Shown here one piece after another: positions 1 to 7,614 of a DNA stretch of 64,000 nucleotides. Within the stretch, counting starts at the first letter, position 1. Every line of letters starts with the position of its first letter. The position numbers and the translations under genes were made by a program. This DNA is from Thalassolituus maritimus (GTDB taxonomy: Bacteria; Pseudomonadota; Gammaproteobacteria; Pseudomonadales; Oceanobacteraceae): the NCBI RefSeq assembly GCF_900156675.1, contig NZ_FTOH01000002.1:372001-436000 (forward strand), written 5' to 3'. Below the pieces are notes generated by a model. That model was not told where the DNA came from, ran no database searches, and saw nothing but the letters and a program-made list of their open reading frames with translations.

Positions 1-129
1 GAAACGGACATTGCGGCGTCCTGCCACAATGCCCGCTTTATATTGGGTGCTGTTGTTGTGTCTGTTGGTTGTGACAACAGTTTAAGGGGAAATATCCCGC
101 AGGTGCAGCAAGACTTTAGTAAAACGTGA
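1..129 (+). other. possible 3' end of a gene cut by the left edge
   Basis: Two plus-strand frames are open from the window edge. Frame 1 runs to a TGA at 127-129 (42 residues, ending QVQQDFSKT). Frame 2 runs to a TAA at 83-85 and ends in a hydrophobic stretch that could be a final membrane helix. Either would be the tail of a gene convergent with yheV, whose stop lies at 143. I do not recognise either peptide and cannot choose between them without the sequence to the left. Confidence 0.3.
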
Positions 130-142
130 TGTGGCACCGGTT

Positions 143-454
143 TTACTTACTGTCAGTATCTTCTAAGCCCATAATCCTCAGCGGCTTCACATCTTCGTCC
201 AGCAGCGCTTTGCCATCGACGGGTGTCACCCGTGTGGTCAGCTCGGTTGCCAGCGTATTTGCCTGAGAGTTCTCTTGCGCTTGTTCTTTACTGGTCTGGC
301 TGTAACCACAGCTGATGCACTCGCGGACTTCGTCGCCGTCGTCGTTGGTGTACATCACGGTGCGGTCCATTTCGGAGCACTTGGGGCAAACCGCACCGGC
401 GATAAAGCGGCGCGGACGTTTAGGGGCCTGATATTCGTTCGGAGCGTCGCTCAT
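143..454 (-). CDS. yheV: YheV family zinc-ribbon-like protein
   Basis: Small 103-residue protein with two CxxC pairs (CPKC near residues 23-26, CISC near 46-49) that look like a zinc ribbon. A basic stretch (KRPRRF) precedes the first pair. This fits the YheV family of putative metal-binding proteins, whose function is not established. Its ATG overlaps the prlC stop codon (ATGA), so the two are translationally coupled; a prlC-yheV pairing is common in gammaproteobacteria. The C-terminal half is polar and probably disordered. Confidence 0.8.
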   Translation of the reverse strand: MSDAPNEYQAPKRPRRFIAGAVCPKCSEMDRTVMYTNDDGDEVRECISCGYSQTSKEQAQENSQANTLATELTTRVTPVDGKALLDEDVKPLRIMGLEDTDSK

Positions 455-2511
455 GCGACCTCCGGGATTTCAATACCAGAATGACGCAACAACGGTTCAA
501 CCGATGGCTTGCGGCCGCGGAAAGCCTCAAACAGTTCAGCCGCTTCACGTGAACCACCTTGAGACAGGATTTCTTTCAGGAAGCTTGCGCCGGTGGTTTT
601 GTTGAAGATGCCTTCTTCTTCAAAACGTGAGTACGCATCTGCGCTCAGCACTTCGGCCCATTTGTAGCTGTAGTAACCGGCGGCGTAGCCACCGGCAAAA
701 ATGTGGCTGAAACTGTGCTGGAAACGGTTGAAGTCGACGGTCGGCACCACGGTCACTTTTTCGCGCACTTCGCTGAGAATTTCCTCGGCGGTAACTGGGT
801 TGCTGCCGCTGTATTCACGGTGCAGGCGGAAGTCGAACAGGGCAAATTCGAGCTGACGCATGGTCATCATGGCGCTCTGGAAGTTTTTCGCCGCGAGCAG
901 CTTATCCAGCAGCTCCTGTGGCAGTGGCTCGCCGGTTTTGTAGTGGCCCGACAGGAAGGCTAGCGCTTCCGGCTCGTAGCACCAGTTCTCCATAAACTGA
1001 CTTGGCAGCTCGACCGCATCCCAGGCAACACCATTAATGCCACTCACCGCGCTGACGTCGATCTCGGTCATCATGTGGTGCAGGCCGTGACCAAACTCGT
1101 GGAACAGGGTGGTCATTTCGTCGTGGGTCAGCAGTGCAGGCGTGTCACCAACCGCTGGGCTGAAGTTACAGACCAGATAGGCGACCGGCAGTTGTACGCC
1201 GTCTTTGGTGGAGCGACGCACGCGGCAGTCGTCCATCCAGGCGCCGCCACGTTTTTTCGAGCGGGCGTATAAATCGAGATAGAAGGCCGCAATCTGCTTA
1301 CCGTCTTTGGTGACGTGGAAGAAGCGTGCATCCGGGTGGTAAGTGTCGAACTCGTTCTGCTCTTCAAATTCAACGCCGTACAGACGCGAGACGACTTCGA
1401 ACATGCCTTTAATCACTGTGTTCACCGGCAGGTACGGACGGATATCTTCCTGTGAAATGCTGTAGCGCGCCTGACGCAGTTTTTCGGCGGCGAATGTGAC
1501 GTCCCAAGGTTTCAGGTCGGTCATGCCCAGCTCGTCGGCGGCGTAGGCTTTCAGCTCTCCGAATTCACGCTCGGCCTGCGGCTTGGCTTTGGCGGCCAGA
1601 TCATTGAGGAAGTCGATGACTTCCTGACCGGACTCAGCCATTTTGGTCGCGACGGAATATTCGGCATAGTTGTCGAAGCCGAGCAGCGTGGCGAGTTCAT
1701 AGCGCAGCGCCATGATGTCTTTCATGTTCTGGCTGTTGTCGAATTCGCCCGCGTTCGGGCCGGTGTCAGAGGCGCGGGTTACAAATGCGGTGTACAGCTC
1801 TTCACGCAATTCACGATTGGTGCAGTAGCTCATGATCGGCATATACGACGGGAAGTCGAGGGTAATCACGTAGCCTTCGAGTTCGCGTTGTTTGGCTTGT
1901 TGCGCAAGCAGACCTAAGCCCGACTCCGGTACGCCGTCGAGTTCTGATGCATCGGTGATGTGCTTGGTCCATGCGGCAGTAGCATCCAGAACGTTCTCGC
2001 TGAACTTGCTGGTCAGGGCTGACAGCTGCTGCTGGATTTCGGCGTAACGCGCTTTTTTATCGGCGGGCAGATCAATGCCGGATAAACGGAAGTCACGCAG
2101 CGCGTTATTGATCGCCGTCTTCTGAGGCACGCTCAGATTGTCGAATTCCGGGCTGTTCTTCAGCGCGTCGTAGGCTTTGAACAGGTCTTCGTTCTGGCCG
2201 AACTCTGTCCAGTACTGGCTCAGCAACGGCAGACAGGCGTTGTAGGCTTCACGCAGTTCATCGCTGTTAAGCACGCCATTCAGGTGGCCGACTGGCGACC
2301 AGGCTTTGCTCAACTCGTCGTGCCACTCGTCCATGGGTTCGATCAGTGATTCCCAGGTCGGAGTCGCTTCACCACTGGCGAACTTACCCAGCAACTCGCT
2401 GATGCGGGTGCGGTTGGTGTTCAGATGTTCTTCCACCGCCGGCAGTACGTGCTCGGCGCTGATGTCAGAAAAGGGTGGTAAAGCGTGTGTCTGCAAAAGC
2501 GGGTTGGACAT
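451..2511 (-). CDS. prlC: oligopeptidase A (M3 metallopeptidase)
   Basis: A 686-residue cytoplasmic zinc endopeptidase of the M3 (thimet oligopeptidase) family, which degrades short peptides including cleaved signal peptides. The zinc-binding motif HEFGH lies near residue 470, followed by the conserved GINGVAWDAVELPSQFMENW region. The length matches E. coli OpdA (about 680 residues). The ATG at 2511 is preceded by a CGGAG ribosome site. It forms an operon with yheV, which overlaps its stop codon. No defect is visible. Confidence 0.95.
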   Translation of the reverse strand: MSNPLLQTHALPPFSDISAEHVLPAVEEHLNTNRTRISELLGKFASGEATPTWESLIEPMDEWHDELSKAWSPVGHLNGVLNSDELREAYNACLPLLSQYWTEFGQNEDLFKAYDALKNSPEFDNLSVPQKTAINNALRDFRLSGIDLPADKKARYAEIQQQLSALTSKFSENVLDATAAWTKHITDASELDGVPESGLGLLAQQAKQRELEGYVITLDFPSYMPIMSYCTNRELREELYTAFVTRASDTGPNAGEFDNSQNMKDIMALRYELATLLGFDNYAEYSVATKMAESGQEVIDFLNDLAAKAKPQAEREFGELKAYAADELGMTDLKPWDVTFAAEKLRQARYSISQEDIRPYLPVNTVIKGMFEVVSRLYGVEFEEQNEFDTYHPDARFFHVTKDGKQIAAFYLDLYARSKKRGGAWMDDCRVRRSTKDGVQLPVAYLVCNFSPAVGDTPALLTHDEMTTLFHEFGHGLHHMMTEIDVSAVSGINGVAWDAVELPSQFMENWCYEPEALAFLSGHYKTGEPLPQELLDKLLAAKNFQSAMMTMRQLEFALFDFRLHREYSGSNPVTAEEILSEVREKVTVVPTVDFNRFQHSFSHIFAGGYAAGYYSYKWAEVLSADAYSRFEEEGIFNKTTGASFLKEILSQGGSREAAELFEAFRGRKPSVEPLLRHSGIEIPEVA

Positions 2512-2580
2512 AAACAGCGGCTCCGTGAGCGGTGGAATATCGTTAATAATGCATATAAGTATTGGGGTTCAGGGCGCTAA

Positions 2581-2608
2581 TTCAAGTATCTGGGGTTCAA
2601 GTATCTGG
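2581..2608. repeat. short direct repeat in the prlC/carbonic anhydrase intergenic region
   Basis: TTCAAGTATCTGG occurs at 2581-2593 and again at 2596-2608, a 15-bp period. It lies between the divergent starts of prlC and the carbonic anhydrase-like gene. Two head-to-tail copies in a promoter region could be a regulator site, but no known operator is recognised. Confidence 0.35.
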
Positions 2609-2723
2609 TGCGTGATATTCCGTATCTATGGGCTCGAAGATTCATCTGTCAGGGAGTGCTAAGCTTAGCTAGCATTAGCGAAAGTAAGCTCAAGTAAATC
2701 ACCTGGTTAAAATGAGGCCCTGC

Positions 2724-3278
2724 ATGATCCGTCGCCCGAATATCCGTGCTTTCCAAAAAACCGCGCCCAAGCTGGGAGAGTTTGTGTTTGTCGACCGGAC
2801 CGCAGTGATCATCGGTGATGTACGTATGGGCGAAGACTGTTCGGTCTGGCCCTTCGCCGTAATTCGCGGTGATATGCACCACATTCGGATTGGTTCGCGG
2901 GTGTCTGTGCAGGATGGTGCGGTGCTGCACATTACCCACTCATCCGACTTTAATCCGGGCGGTTTCCCTCTGATTATTGGTGATGATGTGACCATCGGCC
3001 ATCAGGCAATGCTGCATGGTTGTACGATAGGAGACCGGGTGCTCGTTGGTATGAAATCCATGATCATGGACGGTGCTGTCGTTGAGAACGAAGTCATTAT
3101 CGGTGCTGGCGCTATGGTGCCACCCGGTAAGAAGCTCGAAAGTGGTTTTGTTTACATGGGTTCACCTGCCAAGAAGGCGAGGCCGATCACCGAAAAAGAG
3201 CGCAAGTACTTTACCTATACCGCCGAAAACTACGTCAAGCTCAAGGACAAGCACATGGCGGAAGGCTTCGATTATTGA
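2724..3278 (+). CDS. gamma-class carbonic anhydrase-like hexapeptide-repeat protein (YrdA type)
   Basis: Left-handed beta-helix protein with hexapeptide repeats (e.g. VIIGDVRMGEDCSVWPFAVI) and the histidines expected at the trimer-interface metal site: RGDMHHI, the following LHITHSS, and GHQAMLHGC. These match gamma-carbonic anhydrases such as YrdA/CaiE/PaaY. Bicarbonate/CO2 interconversion is plausible, but many members are inactive or act on other substrates. I place the start at 2724 because GAGG lies six bases upstream; an in-frame ATG at 2712 has no ribosome site. About 184 residues. Confidence 0.9.
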   Translation: MIRRPNIRAFQKTAPKLGEFVFVDRTAVIIGDVRMGEDCSVWPFAVIRGDMHHIRIGSRVSVQDGAVLHITHSSDFNPGGFPLIIGDDVTIGHQAMLHGCTIGDRVLVGMKSMIMDGAVVENEVIIGAGAMVPPGKKLESGFVYMGSPAKKARPITEKERKYFTYTAENYVKLKDKHMAEGFDY

Positions 3279-3620
3279 GCGTTATCGTCACCTTTGTGAA
3301 TCCAATAAAGTTCCCTTTCTAGCTCCATTGACCAGCAAAAAATCGAGTTTCATGATTAATATTGAGTCATGAATGGACTAAGTGTAGCTCGATGGCGTGA
3401 ATAGTCTTTTGTGTTGTTGTCAATTTGCGCCGCCTTTTGAGTCGTTATACGACAAATAAAATCATTGGGCGTAATTTAGCTTGAACCTGTCTTTTATGTC
3501 ATGGCAATACCCGTCAAACGCAATGAATCGGAAATGAAAATGGCGCATATTCTTATCTGCCGTGCGGAAGTATTCGGCGGTATTGGGTGCAAACTCTAAA
3601 TAACAGATAAGGAAAATCTT
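3279..3620 (+). promoter_or_regulatory. AT-rich leader upstream of the haloperoxidase-like gene
   Basis: A 342-bp stretch without a convincing gene and visibly richer in A+T than its surroundings. It contains a perfect inverted repeat, GTCGT-TAT-ACGAC, at 3441-3453, and a looser one, CATGA...TCATG, near 3350-3370. Either could be an operator for the secreted enzyme downstream. AAGGAAAA at 3611-3616 is the ribosome site for the gene at 3621. No promoter boxes are clear enough to call. Confidence 0.4.
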
Positions 3621-5135
3621 ATGAAACTCCCTCTTCTTAAGGGGCGTCCGCTTGCTCTCGCAGCGTCTGCTCTGCTCTCCATCGCTGTAAACCAGGCTTC
3701 TGCCTACGACCTGCAGACAGGAAATGCGCCAGTTGAATTGGTGATCTCAAAAGTCGCGCCTGCAATCTTCCAGGACATCTCAGCGACTGCGGGTGACGCA
3801 ACCCTGGTTCTGCGTGTGACAGCACAGGTGACCAATGCCTGGTACGACGCGTCGGCGCCTTACCACCCAACGGCGGTAGGTGTGTATTCACGTATTCCTA
3901 ATCGTCCTGCGTCTGAGAGCGTAGACAACGAGAACATCAATATTGCGACTCTGTATGCGTCTTATCAGGTGCTGAAAGTGCTGCTGCCACAGCGCACTGC
4001 AGAATGGCGCGGAATGCTGGTTGAAGCAGGTCTGGATCCTGATGACACCAGTACTGATCTGACTACCCCTGTCGGTATCGGTAACGTTGCCGGTGCAGCA
4101 GTGGCAGAAGGTCGTCTGAATGATGGTATGAACCAGGCTGGTTGGATCAATGAAGATGTGCACCCACAGCCGTATGCCGACTATACAGGCTATGAGCCAA
4201 AGAACACGGCGTATGATCTCAAGCGTCCTTCAAAGTGGCAGCCAGACGTTCAGCGTAAGGGTCTTGGCCTCTACAAAGTGCAGCAGTTCGTAACGCCTCA
4301 GTACGCGAACGTTGAGCCGTATTCTTACGATGATCCAGAGCGTTTCAGTGTGCCTTGGCCTGCGAACAGCTTTGCACCTTTCAAGCACCTGTATAAGCAA
4401 CAGGCTGATGAAGTTCTGGTTGCGTCAGCGAACCTGACCGAAGAGCAGAAGCTGAAAGCGGAACTGTTTGATAACAAGATCTTTTCTCTCGGTTTCTCTG
4501 CTGTGTTCGCGGCTCAGTCTCGTGGCCTGTCTCTGCTTGAGTTCATCCAGCTGGACTTCCTGACCAACATGGCAGCGTTTGATGCCGGTATTTTCGTATG
4601 GCAGGAAAAAGCTGAGTACGACGGTGTTCGTCCGTTCTCTGCGATTCAGCACATCTACGGCGATCAGCCGGTTGAAGCCTGGGGCGGCCCGGGTGAAGGC
4701 ACTGTGATGCTGCCAGCGAACCAATGGCGCGCTTACATGGAAGAAGCGGATCACCCTGAGTACCCATCAGCATCCTCTTGCTTCTGTGCAGCACACTCTC
4801 AGTCAGCGCGTGCTTTCCTGGGTGACGACATGCTCGGCTTCCCTGTTGAGTATCCGGCAGGTTCTTCCCGTATCGAGCCAGGCCTGACGCCAGCAGCGGA
4901 TACCACTCTGGTATTCAATACCTGGAGTGAGTTCGAACAGGACTGTGGTCAGAGCCGCGTTTGGGCAGGTGTTCACTTCCAGGCAGCCGTTGATGAGTCT
5001 CTGGCACTGTGTGGTGACTTCGGTGACATGGCTTACGACTACATGCAGTCTCTGATCGATGGTACTGCGCCAGCGCGTGGTCCTAGCCAGCCGCTGCGTG
5101 ATCCAGCGACATACAGCAACAAGAAGTGGTGGTAA
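3621..5135 (+). CDS. secreted vanadium-dependent haloperoxidase-like protein
   Basis: A 504-residue protein with a Sec signal peptide (cleavage after NQASA, about residue 28). It carries the vanadate-pocket signatures of the vanadium haloperoxidase/PAP2 acid phosphatase superfamily: K330-x6-R337-P338, and S445-R446-x5-H452-x5-D458. The middle motif, normally PSGH, is altered: P382-S383 is followed by ASSCFCAA before H392. Vanadate-dependent halide oxidation by H2O2, or a phosphatase activity, is inferred from the fold; the altered motif makes the reaction uncertain. It stands alone between an AT-rich leader and an intrinsic terminator. Confidence 0.8.
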   Translation: MKLPLLKGRPLALAASALLSIAVNQASAYDLQTGNAPVELVISKVAPAIFQDISATAGDATLVLRVTAQVTNAWYDASAPYHPTAVGVYSRIPNRPASESVDNENINIATLYASYQVLKVLLPQRTAEWRGMLVEAGLDPDDTSTDLTTPVGIGNVAGAAVAEGRLNDGMNQAGWINEDVHPQPYADYTGYEPKNTAYDLKRPSKWQPDVQRKGLGLYKVQQFVTPQYANVEPYSYDDPERFSVPWPANSFAPFKHLYKQQADEVLVASANLTEEQKLKAELFDNKIFSLGFSAVFAAQSRGLSLLEFIQLDFLTNMAAFDAGIFVWQEKAEYDGVRPFSAIQHIYGDQPVEAWGGPGEGTVMLPANQWRAYMEEADHPEYPSASSCFCAAHSQSARAFLGDDMLGFPVEYPAGSSRIEPGLTPAADTTLVFNTWSEFEQDCGQSRVWAGVHFQAAVDESLALCGDFGDMAYDYMQSLIDGTAPARGPSQPLRDPATYSNKKWW

Positions 5136-5168
5136 GCCGCTGAGTTGTTAGTTGCTTATTGAGCAGTA

Positions 5169-5198
5169 GAAACGGGGCCATTGGCCCCGTTTTTTTTG
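5169..5198 (+). terminator. intrinsic terminator after haloperoxidase-like gene
   Basis: Stem ACGGGGCC/GGCCCCGT (5172-5179 with 5183-5190), three-base loop ATT, followed by a run of eight T. The core is the same as that of the terminator at 7552-7582. Confidence 0.92.
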
Positions 5199-5385
5199 GA
5201 GTGCGTAGAGGACAAGGTGCTGGGCTGGAAGCCGCACACTTCGTGCCAGTGGCTTGCCGCTGGGTAAAGTTTCTTGACATGTGTCTATAAAAAACAGATC
5301 TTACCGGCGTTTGTATAAATGCTGACCAGTACAGCGGGTTCAGCATTCACTATAAGAAAAAAAGACGTTTCCGGGGCAATCTCTG

Positions 5386-7503
5386 ATGCATAACCAACGC
5401 AATGTTAATGCGGCGCTTGAATGGTCGATGGCGCTGCCTGCTTTTCTGATTTTAGTTTTCGTTATCCTGCTGAACACCAGCCATACCGTTCATGGCCAGC
5501 TTCTGCAATTGGGCGAGTCGGTATGGGAAGGGTATTTCCAGCTGCGCCAGGACCCGGTTGAGCCAACCTGCGACCCGCAGATGGACATTGATGCTGAGGT
5601 TCAGAAGCGCATAGAGGCTGCGCCACCGGCGGATGAGTTTGATCTGTTTGCTGCTCCACCACCCGATCCAGAGGTGCTTCGTCAGTCGCTGACGGCTTCA
5701 AAGGCGAGTTGCCAGCTGAAACATCAGCACTATGCAGAGAACATGGATCAGATTACCACGGGGGTTGAGGTATTCCGTTCAGCAGAGCTTGCGGTGTCTA
5801 AGTTGGGGGAGATTGGTCTTTCTGCAGAGCGCATCCTGCTTGCTGTGCTGGTACTGATCTGCGGTGGCACGGCGTTGTTCCGTCGTCACCATATTGCACT
5901 GAAGCCTATGGAAACCGTGATGGACTATCGTGTCGCGGCGGTGGCTCAGGGCATTGCCTTCACGGTTCTGTTTGATTCGGTCTGGAATTTCAAAGACATC
6001 GTTTTCTCCGCGGGCGTCGACGTTTCTACAGAGCACGCCGTTCTGCATTGGATGTGGATAGCGGGTTTCGCGGCTCCGATATTTATCTCGATTTATCAGT
6101 TCTTCGTCATTCCTGATGACGCTAAGCCGGGCGGCAGCTTCCTCCGTGCTCAGTTATCTGTGCCCTTGTATGCGAGCATGGCGATTGGTACGGGTCTTTA
6201 CTTTATTCTCAGTGGTCATCCGGCGGGCGTTGCTATTCATCTGAATCAGATGATGGAAATGTCGCAGCTGTTCCTGAACGTTGGTCTGTATGTGTGGATC
6301 GGTATGCTGCTGAAGCGGACCGATATGGCACAGAAGGTGTTCAATATATTCCGGCCTTTCAATCTGGCGCCGGAGATCTTTGCGGTCGTTCTCGTCATAC
6401 TCGCCGCACTGCCTACGGCTTACACCGGTGGCTCTGGTATTTTCGTTATTGCGGTAGGTGGTCTGATTTATCTGGAGCTGCGCCGCGCAGGCACGCGTCG
6501 TCAGCTAGCGCTGGCAGCGACTGCGATGTCTGGCTCTCTGGGGGTGGTACTGCGTCCATGCCTGCTGGTGGTTATCGTTGCGGCACTGAATAAAGAAGTG
6601 ACCACAGACCAACTGTTTGGCTGGGGTGTAAAAGTATTCTTACTGACGACTACTCTGTTTGCTCTCTATGCTTTGCTCACTCGCAAAGGCGAATCGAATA
6701 AAGCAGATTTCAGTAATGATGCCTGGTCGCAGTTCTTCACTTCGCTGCGTCCGCTGATTCCGTACGTCATTATAATCGGTGTTGTTCTGGCCATTTACGC
6801 GTTACTGCTGGATGCGTATCTCGACGAATTTTCTGCACCTATCATCCTTCCTGTGATGCTGCTGGCGATTATTGCTTATGAGCGTATTGCACAGGAGAAA
6901 GGTCTACTTAAACGTGAAAATCTGAATGCAGATTACGTTGAATCGCGCCTGGCAAATTCGTTCGCGGATCTGAAACACGGCCGTGACAGCATGGAAAAAA
7001 CCCTGCGTGAGTCGACCACGGAAGCAATCGTTCACATCGGTGCGCTGTTGATGCTGATGGGCATGTCGATGAGTCTTGGCGGCGTTGTCGAACGCGCTGA
7101 ACTCATGTCGTATATTCCGGTGGACTTCAACTCAGTATGGCTGGCGATGGCAGTGCTCGTATCGATACTGGTGGTGATCGGCATGATCATGGACCCATAC
7201 GGCGCAGTCGTGCTTGTGAGCGTATCCATCGCAGGTATCGCTTATCAGGCGGGCATTGATCCGGTGCACTTCTGGATGGTGACGCTGGTGGCCTTCGAGC
7301 TTGGCTATCTGAGCCCACCTGTTGCGCTTAACCACCTGTTAACACGTCAGGTGGTCGGTGAAGAAGAAGTCCGGTTGTCGAAAGAAGAAGTGATCGGCGA
7401 AAACTTCTGGTACCGCCATGAGAAGATCCTGTTGCCGCTGGTGACGATGGCGACAGCTCTGATGATTGTTGCCTTTATACCATTGGCGATTGGGTATTCC
7501 TGA
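5386..7503 (+). CDS. TRAP transporter fused permease (DctQM-type large subunit)
   Basis: A 705-residue multi-spanning inner-membrane protein. The C-terminal two thirds match the DctM large permease of tripartite ATP-independent periplasmic transporters (glycine-rich AYTGGSGIFVIAVGG; DPYGAVVLVSVSIAG; ELGYLSPPVALNHLL). The N-terminal part has further helices like the small DctQ subunit, plus a long polar loop (about residues 50-140) with two cysteines. TRAP systems import carboxylates with Na+ and need a periplasmic binding protein; none is encoded next to it. A terminator separates it from the haloperoxidase-like gene, so co-transcription is unlikely. Substrate unknown. Confidence 0.88.
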   Translation: MHNQRNVNAALEWSMALPAFLILVFVILLNTSHTVHGQLLQLGESVWEGYFQLRQDPVEPTCDPQMDIDAEVQKRIEAAPPADEFDLFAAPPPDPEVLRQSLTASKASCQLKHQHYAENMDQITTGVEVFRSAELAVSKLGEIGLSAERILLAVLVLICGGTALFRRHHIALKPMETVMDYRVAAVAQGIAFTVLFDSVWNFKDIVFSAGVDVSTEHAVLHWMWIAGFAAPIFISIYQFFVIPDDAKPGGSFLRAQLSVPLYASMAIGTGLYFILSGHPAGVAIHLNQMMEMSQLFLNVGLYVWIGMLLKRTDMAQKVFNIFRPFNLAPEIFAVVLVILAALPTAYTGGSGIFVIAVGGLIYLELRRAGTRRQLALAATAMSGSLGVVLRPCLLVVIVAALNKEVTTDQLFGWGVKVFLLTTTLFALYALLTRKGESNKADFSNDAWSQFFTSLRPLIPYVIIIGVVLAIYALLLDAYLDEFSAPIILPVMLLAIIAYERIAQEKGLLKRENLNADYVESRLANSFADLKHGRDSMEKTLRESTTEAIVHIGALLMLMGMSMSLGGVVERAELMSYIPVDFNSVWLAMAVLVSILVVIGMIMDPYGAVVLVSVSIAGIAYQAGIDPVHFWMVTLVAFELGYLSPPVALNHLLTRQVVGEEEVRLSKEEVIGENFWYRHEKILLPLVTMATALMIVAFIPLAIGYS

Positions 7504-7551
7504 GAGTATCAGTTCTCAACTTCGGATGAGTGATTGTTGAGGAATCTGACA

Positions 7552-7582
7552 CAAAAAACGGGGCCATTGGCCCCGTTTTTTT
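7552..7582. terminator. bidirectional terminator between TRAP permease and repeat lipoprotein
   Basis: A-run, stem ACGGGGCC/GGCCCCGT (7558-7565 with 7569-7576), loop ATT, then a T-run. The A-run and T-run on opposite sides allow it to serve both the plus-strand TRAP gene and the minus-strand lipoprotein gene that ends at 7615. Confidence 0.92.
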
Positions 7583-7614
7583 GTTGCTTTGTTTTCGTTA
7601 TGCGCGAACGGTAC

